A stretch of 64,000 bases of DNA from Phanerodontia chrysosporium (GCA_001910725.1 MJGA01000012.1:682001-746000); one strand, 5' to 3'; counted from the first letter of the stretch, positions 46,153-59,139 are shown. The notes: a model not told the origin generated them from the sequence alone. Program-made: numbers and translations.

Positions 46153-49100
46153 CTACGCATCGTGACCACCCTCCCAATCCTGATCGGGAGGCCCTCTTGT
46201 AACCTCGACAGTGCCTTTCCGGTCCATCACCGCGCCCTCGTCGCTCGCATGGACGCCAGCCTCCTGGAACTCTTGCACGAGTAGGCGGCTGATTCCGTAC
46301 GGGTCACGCGGGAGCCATACCCATGGCTGCTCCTCGTATGTACTCGGGTGGTCGAATCCGTGTACGTCGAAATCCTTGTCCACATCCTCATCCTCCTCGC
46401 GCGGCTCGGATCCGCGCTTCGCAGGCACGGCGTCGTCCGCACCTGTACGTCCATCCTGGAGCTCGCTGGCGGGCAGGCCACGTGCAGATCGGGTTCGCTG
46501 GGTCGCCGGACGTGGGATCTCCTCGTTGACGTTCGCGCCACTGACGGTGTGTGCGGACGTCATCGCGCTCGGCTCTTTGGCTGTGCCTGAATTGACAGGC
46601 TGCAGAGTAGTCTCGATTTGTGCCGTTTTTGCAACGTTCTTCTGCAGGTCCTGGGCGAGTTTCTTGACAGGGTTGCGTATTCGCCGATGCACAACCGAAA
46701 GAATGCCTGCGAGTTTCTATTGAGTGCATAAGCGTTGGCCTTCCAGGAGGCGACCTACGATCTCGACTGAACAGGTCCATGTCCTGGTCCTCGCCGTCTT
46801 CAAGCATCTCATGATGGCGCTTCCTTTCGCGTTCCCAGCGTTCCTGCATTTTCTTCGTTGCTAGCGACATAGGCAGGAATTGAGTGATCGCTGTATTCTC
46901 GATTAGCGTCTCGTCCATACACCAGATGTAACAACGAAGGAGCGACGTACGAAGGAAACTGCGTCGAAGAAGGATTTGCACGCATAGAGTGAGGCCAATA
47001 AGGATGACCATGAGTACGCCTTCAACGATAAAGATGGTGCCGTCCGAGATCTTGAGGAAGAATAGGACGGCAAGGCATATTTGCTCGATATACAGGCCGA
47101 CAACTGAGGAATTCAGTCATAAACCAGACGAAAACGCTGACAATTCAACCTACATAGAAAGTCTATTGCGAGCGGGAACTGTCAAAAGCCACATGAGCAC
47201 AAGCAAACACAGAGGGTAATGAGACTTACATATTGGCCACCTGTTTCTCCCTCATCCGGCTGGTCGAATACCCATGTCAACACTTGCAATCATTTCAGCC
47301 AAAGCGCTCTAAGCTGGAAATGGATTGTGTGACTCACAGAACTTCCACGAGAAGAAGAACAGCATGAAGGATACGGCCGCAAGCGGGTTAATGATCGGTG
47401 AGAGGACGCTGTACGCGAGCGCAATGGTCGCAAGGAGGGACATGCGTGGTAGGACAAGACCGAAGTCTGCCTGTCGTGTCAATCAAGGATCAGCATTAGC
47501 AAGTCGAGTTCCTGCTCGTACGCTTACTTTAGGCATCATAAATGTGACACCGTACGCCTGGCGTGGTGTCCTTCCGAGCAGCCATTTCTTTACAAAATGT
47601 CCGACAAGCTGCCCAACCTGCAGGAGCGCACTGCCAGCACCAGTCAGGCCCTGGGTGACTGCCGTGGATGCGTCAGCGCTGAGACGCGAACAAGAAGGAT
47701 TCGACGTACGTGTCCAGGTCAAGAAGAAGATAGACGCGTTTGGGAGCTGTCGCGCAAGATCGGTAACAGCATTTGTGGGGTTATTGACGATCTAATCACA
47801 TCGTGAGTCCACAGCGTAGGCACGGAGTTTACGTGACAGGCGCACCTCGACTGCAGCCGAAGTGAATCCCGAGCTGAGCGTCACGATGAGAAAGCCGTGC
47901 CTATAGAAGTGTCAGCACGGGTCTTAGCGTCACAGGGAAAAAGACGTACACGACGAGGAACAGGAAGTAGCGTTTATATACGCTGATCGAAAGCAAAGAA
48001 TAGCGGGGTATGTTCTCATACCATGCCAATCCTGCATGTCTTCGATCAGCTCCGCTTTCCAAAGTCTTGGATCCCCAGACACTCACCCCTGAGCAGCCAC
48101 GGCAAGATTGCGAACAGGATGGCGAGAAACAGCGGTGGAGGATGCCTTGGATGATACCCGGTACGGGTGTCGGGCGTTGCGGATCCAGCAAGTCCACGAG
48201 AGCCTCTCGCAGAGCGTCGAGACGTTGCTCAGGGTACCGACGAACGCGACTGGGGCGAACCAGATGACGATGAGCGCGATGCTTCCGAGCCACGATGTGA
48301 CGTAGCGGAAGCGCGTCTCGTAGGCGCCGTCCTACAGGGCCGTCAGACTCACTGCACATGGAAAGGAGAGGATAGGGAAGCACAGCGCACGTCGATGTTG
48401 TCCCAGATAACGTCCCGCGGCGCGACCTCGACGTACTTGTCGTACATCGCGAGCGGCGTGTGGTAGCTGACGCACTGCGCGAGTACGTGTGCGCCCATCT
48501 GCAGGTTGCACTGGATGAACGCGCTCCCGAGAGGGCGCGGCGCATCCTTACCGCGGCCGTAGAGCTCGCGACGCTTTTCGTCGATGCTAATGTTCAGGCG
48601 GGAGATCTCATGCTTTGGAAGGAGCAGGAGCGCATGAGCACCAGGTCACGAAGAGCAGAGGAGAACATACCTTGCACCATTCGACCGTGTCAACCTTCTT
48701 GCCCATCAGACCCAAGAAACCAGTGCGATGGCGTGGTCGCTTGGGTGCCGGAGCATACGTCTCAAGCAGCCGTTCGGGGTCGTCATCCGCCAGTGGACCA
48801 TGTTGTTCAGGTACGCGTGGCGTAGTATCCAAGGAGGGTGAAAGCTGGCCAGCCTCGAGCTCACTTGTGATGGTGCGCTCACGCCTGGGACGGGCTAGGC
48901 TGAGCCGCCAGAGATATCGTTCCCATAGCCGTTCTGCGCATCGTCGGAGTGGGAGACACTACCCTTGCGTTCGCCATCACCGCTCAGATGAGGGCCGTCG
49001 ACAACCGTCTGCGCCGTGTCTGCACTTGGACGCGTAGGATCGCCGTTCTGCGCCGCAGAGCGCGTGGACATGGGGTACGACATCCCGTGGGCCCGCGCGT

Positions 49101-50316
49101 AGTCCTCTTCTGCCTGTCGCGCGATCGCGTCTCCCTCTTTGCGTTTCCTCTCGAGAGCTTTCAGCTCCTTCTTCTCCTCTTTCCTTCGCACCTTCTCCTC
49201 TTTCCGCTGCTGGCGGTTGAGCTCTTTGAGCTGCTTGGCGTGCTGCTTCTCTTCGCGCTCATGCTCGCGAATCTCGGCTTTGTGAGTTTTGCGATAATCC
49301 TTCTCTTCAGCCTTGTCGTGTTTGTGTTTGGCCTTTACTACGTTGCGAATGAGCTTTGCGGCAGCTTTCTCGAGCTTCTTGCAAGCTTTCAGGCGCTCAG
49401 TGTAATCCTTGTTTAGATCCTAAATTCTTCTTCAAAATGCCATCCACTGTGCAGAGCCGTGGCTACGCACCCGTGTATCCCGATAAATCCATATATTCTG
49501 CACGCCACCAGGCACAAAGCTCGCCCAACGACGAAGTTCATGTTCGTTGCACAGTTCAAGGGGAATATCAGTGATGAGAACTGTACGTGCTTGGGCAAGC
49601 GATGAGTGTTCTGGCGAGATGAGGAACTCGTGGCGGGTCTTTGTGTAGTGCTGAAGTTCGCGGCGGATGAGATAGAATGTCCAGAATGTGGAGAGCCAGA
49701 CAACCACGAGATGTGCAGCGTAGCGACTTGTGGCGTTTGGAGGAATACTAGAGGAAGATATCTGAGTACGCGGACAAGAATGCATAGGAGAACGTACTTT
49801 TGCCAGCTCAGCCGCCCCAATTTGTCAGACACACTTCCATTAGATAGGCCTGCCGCGTCAACTGGAATGAGGATCCCACAAGATAGGATGGTGATGGACG
49901 AGAAGAGGATGACAAGGAGTCGCAAGAAGCGAAGAAACATGTAGGCGTCCATGCCATTTTTACGTAGCTGGAGTCGATGTGGCGTGTCAAGCGAAGCGAA
50001 ATCCAGAAAGACTCAGTCACATACCACATCTCCTGTGGGTATCGCCGCAATAGCTAGCAGCCACTTCCACCATCCCTTCGGTAAGTCGATGGCACGTTTA
50101 CTAAGACTTATCAGCTATGACGGCGAAACCTAGAATCTAGGGTACATACGGTGGGGGAGGTAGATATGTACGAGGTTCATAGATCCTGCTCAAGCGATGT
50201 TTGAGGAACACAAAGGCCAAGATCTCGATGCCAAGGACGCCGGCATTTGTGACCAGAGCGGTGAGAAATGTCTGTGAGTCTTGGTTCTGGGCCTTCTCGG
50301 GAGTAACTTGAGACAT
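46153..50316 (-). CDS. CSC1/OSCA/TMEM63-type channel
   Basis: Seventeen minus-strand exons from 50316 (MSQVTPEKAQNQDSQTF) to 46153 give about 1102 residues. The order is N-terminal helices (LTALVTNAGVLGIEILAFVF), the cytosolic RRM-like domain (TVLITDIPLELCNEHELRRW), a long charged loop, HRTGFLGLMGKKVDTVEWCK, then the seven-helix core (GSAFIQCNLQMGAHVLAQC, LGSIALIVIWFAPVAFVG, GQYFPLAIDFLFVGLYIEQI) and the C-terminal motif FDHPSTYEEQPWVWLPRD. This is the DUF221/CSC1 family of osmotic- or stretch-gated cation channels in the plasma membrane or ER. The loop (exon 49419-48671, 250 residues) is much longer than the roughly 90 I expect and is Lys/Glu-rich coiled coil. Slips at 48898-48899, 48172-48174 and 48137-48138 sit on GG runs (C on the coding strand). 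Confidence 0.88.
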
Positions 50317-51709
50317 GATACAGCCGTGAGGCCGTTACAAAAGCATCAGTGGGTATAAGAGATGTGATAGTAATGTGCCAAGGTGTTGAGGTAGAGGGGG
50401 GCAGGGACAGGTCGACTGAGTATGACGACAGCCATCGTTTGTGCCTGGAGGTGGGGCATCATGGGCATCGTGGCGTCCACATTCGCATAAGCGCCGAGTC
50501 GACGACTTTGGACTGCAACTCGTCTCCGGAAAATCATTATCGCCACCCTAAGGCCTCATCTGGTTGGCTTGTCATTGATTCCAGGTTGTAGAATATGGCC
50601 GTTCGCTTGCATAACACAGATCCCGATGTCTGCCTGGGGATGCAAGTGGTGTCGGCGGCAGGAGGCACGCCACGAGACGTGGCTATCGGCAACGTATGAT
50701 GAGAGCCATGAGCAATCGGCAGCAGCGTCCACTTGAAAGTCCCAGATTTAGTCATGACTTGAAGCTAAGACTGTGGTTGGTTGGCGAAAGCGAACTCCGA
50801 TGGGCGACCTGCCTTGGCGCAAAGAAATTGTCAGCGAACGACAGTTGCAATCCCACACACACGATGGGGCTGTTCATCATCACCCCATTAAGAATACATT
50901 TGAGATAGTCGTGGCCTGACAGCATATATGCACAAAAATTGGAGCACGTACGATGGATGCTATGAAGAGTTGGGTGGGCGACCTGGCAGTTCAACCACAC
51001 GATTTCTTCCGATACACTTACATAAGGCAGTCAGTAGATAGCTATCAATGTGTGATTTGGAGGGCTCGGGTCACTCGTGTCCGAGGTACAGGACTGGAGA
51101 AGCCGGACGACGGAGAGGATCTAGAATCTCTGAGTTCGCCGAGGGGAGCTTAGCGGAAGTTTTGCGACACCCGCCGCGGCGAACGATTTTGACGGAGCCA
51201 CGGATGTTCTCGAGTGAAATGCCATCGATACTGAGAGGAGCAAATAGTTACGCGACAACATTGGAAGTTGGAGGCAAGATGGAAAGCCGTGGGCGCGTCC
51301 ATGTCTCGCCTGAAGCCTATTCACAAGTCTACTTACCCAAGCTACTAATGGGTAAGTACCCGCGGCTTACGGCGCTTCATCCTGGAACTACGTTGTAACA
51401 AAAGTCGCGTTCTCATCATGCTCTGATCCGCACGCGACATCGTTGAGCATCGTTCCTCTTGACCAGCATCATCCTTGGTCTTTGCCCTTTACTCCCGGCT
51501 GCGTTACAAACACAACGTTTTGCTTGACTGGCAGTGACAATGCCTCTGGAATGCATGCCGCTTCTCCTCGCTATCGCGACCGTTGACAGTGGACGATGCG
51601 TCCCGACGCCCTGATGCGCCCGCCGATGGTGGCACGCTCCATCGACCACAAACTTGTCCGACGACACACTGCCTCAAGGAACACCATCTCCGGAGTCCGG
51701 GGCTTTGTG
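50317..51709. other. Intergenic
   Basis: No supported gene. Open frames near 50750-51400 occur on both strands and resemble no family. Confidence 0.45.
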
Positions 51710-53439
51710 ATGAGCAACCTGACAGCGTCACAGTATCTTGTTGCATTGATATCGGTGCTGGTCTTGCGTCCGGTGGGTCTCCCTCTCGTTCTCGCCTTTC
51801 CTCTCTCATTCTGCCTTCTCTCTGTACTTTCCTTCATCCCGTCCGCTCTTTTCTTTTCTTCTCCTTCTATTATTGCGTCCTTTGGACTCGTTTCTTCGAT
51901 CTGTTACGCGTGAGGGTAAACGGACTGACTTGCGTTTCGCCCTGGACCTCTAGTCATGAATTTCACGCTTGACGATACTGCGACTCAGCTCGTCTACACT
52001 GGCTGGGCAGCTCAAAGCCCTAGCGATGCCACTGCCAACATGTTCTTTGGTGGAACCTATCATGTTGCACAAGTGAACGGCGCAACGGTGAATATGTCGG
52101 TCGACGGCGGCGCTTTCTATATCTACGGGTCAATGGGTCCTGAGCATGTGAGTAGAGAACAGGCTACTGGTGTTTGTTTGTTCTCAATATTTTAAACGCG
52201 ACAGGGGCGGTTCAGCGTACAAGTCGACGACACAATCGCTTACTACTCTGCTAATGCTTCAGACACCCTCTTCCAACAGCTGCTATTCTCAACGACCTTT
52301 GACCCGCAGCAATTGTCTCCGCACTTCGTCTCGTTGACTGCTATCCTTGATGAGAAGGCTAGATGGCTCGACATCGATTTTGTGACGACCAGTTCAACCA
52401 ACGTCTCGTAGGTGTTGATGCATTCGTCATGCTGCCTGTCTCTAATTCCCTACTTCAAGCACCAGTATCGTTACTGCGCTCCCTAATACAGTTCCTCCAC
52501 CATGGCAGGCTACGCAGTAAGTATCTTTCAGTCATGATTCAACGCTGTGCTTACAGTTTGAAAGCACTGCTAGCGTAACATCAAGTCCGATAATTGATAG
52601 TATTCCTACTGATACCTCTGTATCTGGAGATGTTGCTGATCAAACGTACGCGACATGCATATTCGGTACTTTTCTACCATCTCACGCAACCGTCACTGCT
52701 AGATCGCACGCGGACAAGCGCAACATCACAGCAGAGGTGCTTGCCATCGTGTTTGGTTCTCTCATTTGCCTCTCCCTATTCATCGCTCTTGCATGGCTCT
52801 GTGCTGCGTCGCCGCTACGATCGGCACCACGCAAAGGAACGCCGCTTCCGCGTCGGAAACACGGGCTCAGTGCCCAAAACGCACATGAAGTCCGCTTCCA
52901 AACAGCTCGTCATCAGCGCACCGATGCAGTTCCAACACGTGACTGCGCACGCGGACTCCGGCTCGACCGTCCACTTGCTTGCTGATGGCCGCGCCAACAC
53001 GAGCTCACCTTCGGGCCTTCCACTCGGAGAACTTGCCACGGCGGTGCTCCGCACGCTCCCTGCAGATGTCTCGCACTACGACGGCCAGCAGCCGTCGCCG
53101 CCACCGAGCCCCGGATTTGGAACGCTCGCCAGCAGCAGCACGTTCACGCTCGCGTCGGCGAGCGATGGGGTGAAGGTGCCGGGCGCGGGCGGAAAAGTGC
53201 CTACTGTGGCAAGTCAAGATGGCGGCTACGCTCACACCTTCGGTGGGCGCGCTGGAGTAGATTCTATCCGTACACGCGAACCCAGTGCCCAGGCACACCT
53301 CATATCCTTTGCACCGCGGGCGCGTGCGCCGAAGACATTGGGGTTCCTGACCTCTGCACCGTCCGCTTTCAACAGCCTATTTCAGAGAACGAGCAAGGGT
53401 GATGCGGATTCCATGAAGACGGATTTCTTGCAAGTATAG
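51710..53439 (+). CDS. Single-pass membrane protein with secreted ectodomain
   Basis: Exons: 51710-51772, 51954-52147, 52205-52407, 52466-52516, 52557-52645 and 52703-53439. The first exon gives a signal-like sequence (SQYLVALISVLVLRP), then NFTLDDTATQLVYTGWAAQS. The ectodomain has many N-x-S/T sites and FYIYGSMGPEHGRFSVQVDD, a type of beta-rich domain common in polypores. One membrane helix (LAIVFGSLICLSLFIALAWL) is followed by RRRYDRHHAKERRFRVG and a Ser/Pro-rich cytosolic tail of about 190 residues. The layout suggests a cell-wall sensor or adhesin-like protein, but no function is known. Slips at 51770-51771 and 52497-52498 (CC) and a frame change near 52800 are needed. The first exon is the least certain part. 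Confidence 0.6.
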
Positions 53440-54022
53440 GGGCGAATGCGATCGTGGCTAATTCACGGACTTGCGCGTATGTTATGCTTCTCAAATTCAG
53501 TCTTTGCTATAACGTAGCTATATATATTGCCTTAGGTCGACTAGCCGGATGCATGGGCTTACCTCATATCTCATCTTAGCCAAATATAGTAAATTACTGA
53601 TAAGATTGTGCCCTCGACCCTTCACTGCGATGCAGGTTGACCTCCTAACATTGACCATCATGGAACTACCACCATATCCACTCGCCTCGTCCCTCACAAA
53701 GCAGCGCGAATCGTGATCAGGCAATTGCTCGAGATCTCCCACCATATGCTTTCTCGCCCTAGTCTGTGGTCTGCAGTGTTCTAGGCTGGGCGGTTCGCAG
53801 TCTGGAAAGCATGGGCTCGGAGCTCGGGGATGCATCCGCGCCGTCGTACAGGAGCTACGGGGAAAATGTGTACGTATCGTTCACGATCATATAAGACACG
53901 GCTCATAGCTATGTAGATAGCAAAGCCACCTCATGTTCTCATCTACAGCAAGTTCACCCGTCAACAGCTCTCTGCCTGCGTTCATACGCGCATGGCTCCT
54001 TCGCATTCAAAAACGCGTCATA
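53440..54022. other. Intergenic
   Basis: An ATATAAG element at 53889-53895 lies about 130 nt before the F-box-like gene at 54023. Otherwise nothing recognised. Confidence 0.4.
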
Positions 54023-55350
54023 ATGTCTTCAGCTACTATGCCAGAGGTAGCACGCAAGATTCATGACGAACACCTTGCCCTAGCACAACAACTCCCTGAT
54101 GAGATCGTCCTCGAAATCCTCAGACATATGATCCCTGCGGTACATACTGCCCATTACGTGCCATCGTCTGCCGAGTACTCAGCTGTTTCCATCGTACAGA
54201 GCCTCGTGCGCCATCAGGCATTCCTAGCCTGGGCGTGCAGGACCTGTCGCAGCTGGTACACCGTCGGCACCGAAGTTCTCTACGCCTCGCCGCTGCTTAC
54301 CACGACGCGCAAGATGGAGCTGTTCGAGCGCACGCTCACCGAGGCGCCGTCGCTCTCACGCTTTGTCAAGGCCGTGTACGCACCCATCCACACCGGTTCC
54401 GCCGCGTCCGACCTGCTCGGCTGGGTCTTTGGCCACCGCAGCCAGCAGGAGGAGCTCGGCATGATGCTCCAGCACTGTCCGCGGTCCGCTCGCTCACGAT
54501 CCGGCACGCGGTGCGCAAGGGCGTCGTCTCGCGCCTGCCCGTGCAGGACGTCCTGCGCACCGCGCAACTCGCGGACCGCATCGAGAACCTCACGCTCCAC
54601 GGTTCGACCTTCGAGGCGCGCTGGAACCCCCAGTTCTGCGTCCTGCCCGCCTTCACGGATCTTCTGCTGCCACAGCTCCAGGTGCTCTGCCTGCGCGGTA
54701 TCTATATCCTGCCCTCCCTCCATCTTCCCGTCATGCCGCGCCTTCGCACGCTACAACTCGTCGAGAACCGATACTTTGGCGTCGGCCCGTTCTTCCAGGC
54801 GGAGAGCTTGCCAGCGCTACGCACGGTCGAGGTCGTCGAGCATCAGGCCCTCGAGGGCCAACTCAGGCTCGACCTCCTGTTCGGCGAGGAATGCCTGACT
54901 CGCCTGCACCACCTACGCATTGTCCAAGATGTACGCTGCATGGTCGCGACGCGGGCGCTTCCTTCCGACGGCGAGCTGCTCTCCTTGGAGATCGGCCTAC
55001 TCACGCCACGCGACCATACTGACACAGTCTGCTGGTGCATCCCCCAAACACTGGAGAGCTTGACATTTATGGTTGGCGCAGAAACGGAGGAAGACGTAGC
55101 AGACTGCTTCGATGCCGTCTTCAGGTGTCTGCGCATGAACGAAGAGGCCAGACGCTTGAAGGAGTTGGTTATCGTGCACAAACTCGCGCACGAAGGACCG
55201 AACTCGGATGCACTGAATAACACGCAGGAAGAATTGCGTGTTCTTTCTCGGAACAGAGGTGTCGCATTCCGCAGCGAGGCACTTCGTGAGTCTTTCCCTG
55301 AACGGACATCGGTTATTTGCTCACTCTCCGTAGATGTCGAGGAACTGTAG
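54023..55350 (+). CDS. F-box-like protein
   Basis: A single exon apart from one -1 slip. It starts MSSATMPEVARKIHDEH and has the F-box-like core LAQQLPDEIVLEILRHMIPA near residue 19, then FLAWACRTCRSWYTVGTEVL, the usual end of an F-box helix bundle. The rest, about 380 residues, is Leu-rich (LLLPQLQVLCLRGIYILPSL, ESLPALRTVEVVEHQALEGQ) like fungal RNI-type repeats. F-box proteins join SCF ubiquitin ligases through Skp1 and choose substrates with their C-terminal half; the substrate here is unknown. At the CC of 54479-54480 the frame slips; one C restores QHCPAVRSLTIRHAVRKG. An earlier ATG in the same frame at 53933 would add 30 residues but looks less likely. Confidence 0.75.
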
Positions 55351-56359
55351 AGGAAACAGATTGAGCATGTGTTTCCAGGTTCTACAGGCAATCGGAATCA
55401 CACACCCTCATGTCCCGAACTGCAAAAATCCCCGACGGCTTTGCACGGATTGTATAGCGAGCTACGTATCTTGTCGTCACTAGCTCGGCTCCAGACGGAA
55501 GCCGTCTTCGAGGTGCTCTGGCCGATCCACCATCTGTCTCGCGTTCAATGATCATTTTCCACCTCGTATCTCTCTCCGCAATTACCAAATGCGATGAAAC
55601 CGTTCACGTGCAGCGTTGTTATCAGCCTTTGAGCGTACAAGTGGCCGCCACAGTATCACAATAGCGCCACGAACTCGGGGCAATCCGCCTGCAAGGCACA
55701 GGTGTAGTCAGCGCATCAACTCTAAATGTCGCCGGTAGGGGACCGCGGGCGCGATGGCCTTCATGGGAGCTGGATCAGGACCAGGTGAGCATCTCGAAAA
55801 TTTTTCGTTGACGAAATCATCCGCGAACGGGTCTATATCCGGTGCTCCCTAGGTAACACCGTCTCGCACATGGCCCCCCTAGGCGATTCTGGTGCCTTTC
55901 AGGCAGCGCTAGCGACCCCAACTGAGAGGGCGTCGTTACGCCACAAGTTGCCGTCCCTGCATTCGTCCGCCACCAGATACCACTGGAGTGTCATGCCGGA
56001 ACGGCTGACTACGGAGCCGCCGCCTGCAAAGGCGACGCTTATTACTCGTTCGGCCTCCACCTCATGCACATTCTCGCACCTCCACGAGCTTACGTCGTGC
56101 CAACGCTTCTCGGCTTGGAGTATAAAGCATTCCCAACCAACCCCGCCTCCCGCATTCAACGAACATCACTTGTCCGGCTTCACTTCCTGGTTGAGCGATC
56201 CGTGGCAATCACGCGCGTGACTTCTCTATTTGACATGTGAGCGTTTCGGAGCCCTGCAATCGCATTTGGCACATTACTGATGCAAGCTTTAAGAGGGGTA
56301 TCTTTGCCTTGTCTCCGGCTGTCTCACCCCCCGTTCCCCTACCACACACAGTATTTTCC
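55351..56359. other. Intergenic between F-box-like genes
   Basis: A TATA box, TATAAAG, at 56121-56127 lies 233 nt before the next ATG, longer than elsewhere in the window. Nothing else recognised. Confidence 0.45.
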
Positions 56360-57997
56360 ATGGACTCAATCCGACGCAGGAGCGAGTCGTTGTCGCTGCT
56401 CACCCGTGACATCCGCAGTTTCTCACTCGGCCGTCGGGGCAAGTCTCGCTCTAATACCGTTGATGGACAGACCCAGCATACCCCAGTCCCCTCACATAAT
56501 TACCACTACCGCCGTGGCCGTACCCCGGTCCTCTCCCGCCTACCAGCCAGTGTCCAGCACCTTCCCGCAGAGATCGTGCTCAACATCCTCAGTTTTGCTC
56601 TGCCTTCGCTATACTACAATGCACTGCACTTCCGACACGACCCGGTCGCCTTCTTTGACGACGTACAGGCCCAGCCGAATTTCCGCAGCATCCTGAGGGA
56701 GACGCAAGCATGCCTGCTCCACGCGGCGCTTGTCTGCCGGGCTTGGTATCCCGTCGCTGTCGAGTACCTCTACGGATGCCCATTCCTCCACTGTTCGTCA
56801 AATGCTATCGCCCTATCGCGTACGCTCGAGAACGCTCCGCGACTCAGGCATCTGGTGAAGGAGGTCTGGCTCCTCAACGAGGAGGGCGCCAAGCTCTCGG
56901 ACCCTCTCGGCATGAAACGGAAGACCTCCAGACGTGTCCAGGCAGACCTCACCCGCACCCTCCGCAAATATACGGTCCTTGACTCCCTCATTGTCTGCAA
57001 TCACGGCGTAGCCGGCCATGACAGCGAGACCAAATTCTTCCCAGTCGATAATGTCATGGTGTACCGCCTGCCCGCGCACCCCGACACCGATCCCGCCATC
57101 CCGCACCTGACGCTGTACGGCCCAAGCTTCTTCAACCACCCCTGGGACCGCCACGCCAAGCCGCTGAATTTCGACCCCGAGCGGCTCACACGCCTCTGCC
57201 TGCGCGACATCCCGCCGAGCGGCGCCGTGTCGAAGTGCGCACCGTACGTGCCGACACTGCCGAACCTACACACGCTGCAGTTCTCCCTCATCCGGCACGC
57301 CTGCGCGCCCGTCGTGTCTGCGGGAACGTTCCCCGCGGTGCGGACACTCGAGATATACCGCGACATCTGCGACGACGCGCCTGCGGAGGGCATGCGCGCG
57401 GTGCTCGTCGAGGAGGCCGCCCTCCGCCGCATCGAGCGCCTGCACCTCGTCGGCCGTGCGATCGAGCGTGTGCAGTTCCGGATATGGGCCGAGGGCCAGT
57501 ACTTCGAGAGCCTGCGTCACCTCATGCTGGGCCCGCTGCACCCGGACGACTTTGAGTACCTCGCGGACTGGCGCTTCCCAGACACGCTGGAAACACTCGT
57601 CGTTGTGGTGTGGTACCGCTGCTGCGGCGGGACGCAAGAGGCGAAGGAGAATCAAGTTGCGGGGAAGCGGAGACAGGAGACGGAGGATGAAGCGCGGATC
57701 AAGGACGCGTTCCGCTCGATCATCGCATGCGCACACCGAAACCGACAGGCACGATCATTCAAGAACCTGGTCGTCCATTCCGTCACGAAGCTCCCCTACG
57801 TCGTAGAATCCCTCGTGGATGAGCTCGAGCGCAACTGCAACTCGCATAAATGGCGCTTTGCAGTGCACGAAGGCGGTGAGTATCTGATGCCTTGCGAGCT
57901 TAGTCTGTCACGTACTCATCACATTATCTTGACAGAATTCCAGCAGTGGCTTGCAAAACGACTCAGCGGATGTCTCGATCAATCGTCTATACCTTAA
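56360..57997 (+). CDS. F-box-like protein, second gene
   Basis: Exons 56360-57875 and 57936-57997. The N-terminus is basic and Ser-rich (MDSIRRRSESLSLLTRDIRS). The F-box-like core is VQHLPAEIVLNILSFALPSL at about residue 57, followed by ACLLHAALVCRAWYPVAVEY. The remaining 400 residues hold Leu-rich repeats of the RNI type (PNLHTLQFSLIRHACAP, ESLRHLMLGPLHPDDFEYL). It is likely a substrate receptor of an SCF ubiquitin ligase. The 60-nt intron near the end has GTGAGT and GACAG borders and keeps the frame; if retained, 20 residues are added. No frame break. Shares domain order with the gene at 54 kb but little sequence, so an old duplication at most. Confidence 0.75.
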   Translation: MDSIRRRSESLSLLTRDIRSFSLGRRGKSRSNTVDGQTQHTPVPSHNYHYRRGRTPVLSRLPASVQHLPAEIVLNILSFALPSLYYNALHFRHDPVAFFDDVQAQPNFRSILRETQACLLHAALVCRAWYPVAVEYLYGCPFLHCSSNAIALSRTLENAPRLRHLVKEVWLLNEEGAKLSDPLGMKRKTSRRVQADLTRTLRKYTVLDSLIVCNHGVAGHDSETKFFPVDNVMVYRLPAHPDTDPAIPHLTLYGPSFFNHPWDRHAKPLNFDPERLTRLCLRDIPPSGAVSKCAPYVPTLPNLHTLQFSLIRHACAPVVSAGTFPAVRTLEIYRDICDDAPAEGMRAVLVEEAALRRIERLHLVGRAIERVQFRIWAEGQYFESLRHLMLGPLHPDDFEYLADWRFPDTLETLVVVVWYRCCGGTQEAKENQVAGKRRQETEDEARIKDAFRSIIACAHRNRQARSFKNLVVHSVTKLPYVVESLVDELERNCNSHKWRFAVHEGGEYLMPCELSLSRTHHIILTEFQQWLAKRLSGCLDQSSIP

Positions 57998-58486
57998 TCG
58001 TGTTCGTTGTTTCTGATCATCGGATTTCGTCGTTTGTCGGGCTCTCGTCAGGTGCAATATACCCTTTCTTCTCTACTTCTGACGAGCAGTTGCGCTTCGT
58101 CCTTGAGATCTATCAATGATGTACGGTACGGTTCGGTCTTAAAGGACTTCCATGCCTTAGCTATCCGCTAAACTTCTCACTCACGTTGCAGGACGACGGG
58201 CGTCCTCGGCGGGCTTAGGGGCGCTTGCCAATTGTCTCGCTGAGGATGCGCATAAGAATGACGCTCCGCCGACGACACAACCCTGATCATACCATTCCAT
58301 GAGAAAAGGCTAGCCTGTTTTGACCTTTTCTCCGTGGTCGGGTGATATCTTTGCGATGTTCGTCCCATCAGAGTGGCCCAACAGCTAGCGGTGCCAGGTA
58401 TTGTCCTCCCACAGACGTCGACCGGACGTAGCACCGGCGTGGTGTTATTAATTGTCAAGAGCAGAGAATTGCGCACCCGTCATGGG
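57998..58486. other. Intergenic
   Basis: T-rich 3' flank of the F-box-like gene followed by featureless sequence. Confidence 0.4.
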
Positions 58487-59022
58487 ATGCCGGCCCACGA
58501 GGCTGCCCGTTCGCCGTATATCAAGTCAGGCCGGCATCGCCTGACAGAACCAACCAAACGATTCCCCCGCGGACGCAGAGCCCAGGTACACGGATGCGTC
58601 CGCACCTCCGAACGCACGCTGACGTCTATTTTCTGCAGACACTCCGGAAGATGTCTCCCACGCAGACTCAAAGCCGGCTCCTGGAGGGCTGGCTGCTCTC
58701 GGTGGCCGCACTGCTCCCCAACGACGACGTCGCATGTCTTCTGCTCATCCTCACGATGTTCGCCGCCGGTGCAGACTGCCGCGCGTGGCTCCTCGACGGC
58801 TTCCGTTGCGACTGCATCCGCACGTTCCTAGACCCGGTCGTCCTTGAAGTTGCGTGGCGCGTCCTATGCTGGAGCGCCCTTCAAACCACAACGTACATCT
58901 CCCGGAAAGCGAGAGCATGGATGTACGCACACGGGCTCTCGTACGCACGCATACCGCCACTGGGCGGCACCGCCGCAACACTGGTGCGCGAGCTCGCTGT
59001 CGGCTTTGGGGGCGTGTGCTGA
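58487..59022 (+). CDS. Hypothetical protein, 160 aa
   Basis: Two exons, 58487-58585 and 58639-59022, joined in phase 0 over a 53-nt GT-AG intron. The first exon is basic (MPAHEAARSPYIKSGRHRLT). The second is hydrophobic and helical (LLEGWLLSVAALLPNDDVAC, LLLILTMFAAGADCRAWLL) with several Trp and Cys. No family recognised. The intron and sustained coding-like composition are the only support. Confidence 0.4.
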
Positions 59023-59139
59023 TCGCGCGAGTGGCACCGGACGCAGATGTTTCCATCCGATCATTGAATTCGAACGCAGGGCCGGGTGCCCGTGTACTTT
59101 ACAGAGAAACGTCGTGCCATGTATTCGTGTACCATCATT

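Noticed and set aside
47154..47162. A 9-nt micro-exon in the CSC1-type channel
   Set aside because: Using the acceptor at 47179 gives a 25-nt exon (47178-47154) that keeps the frame and restores FPLAIDFLFVGLYIEQ.
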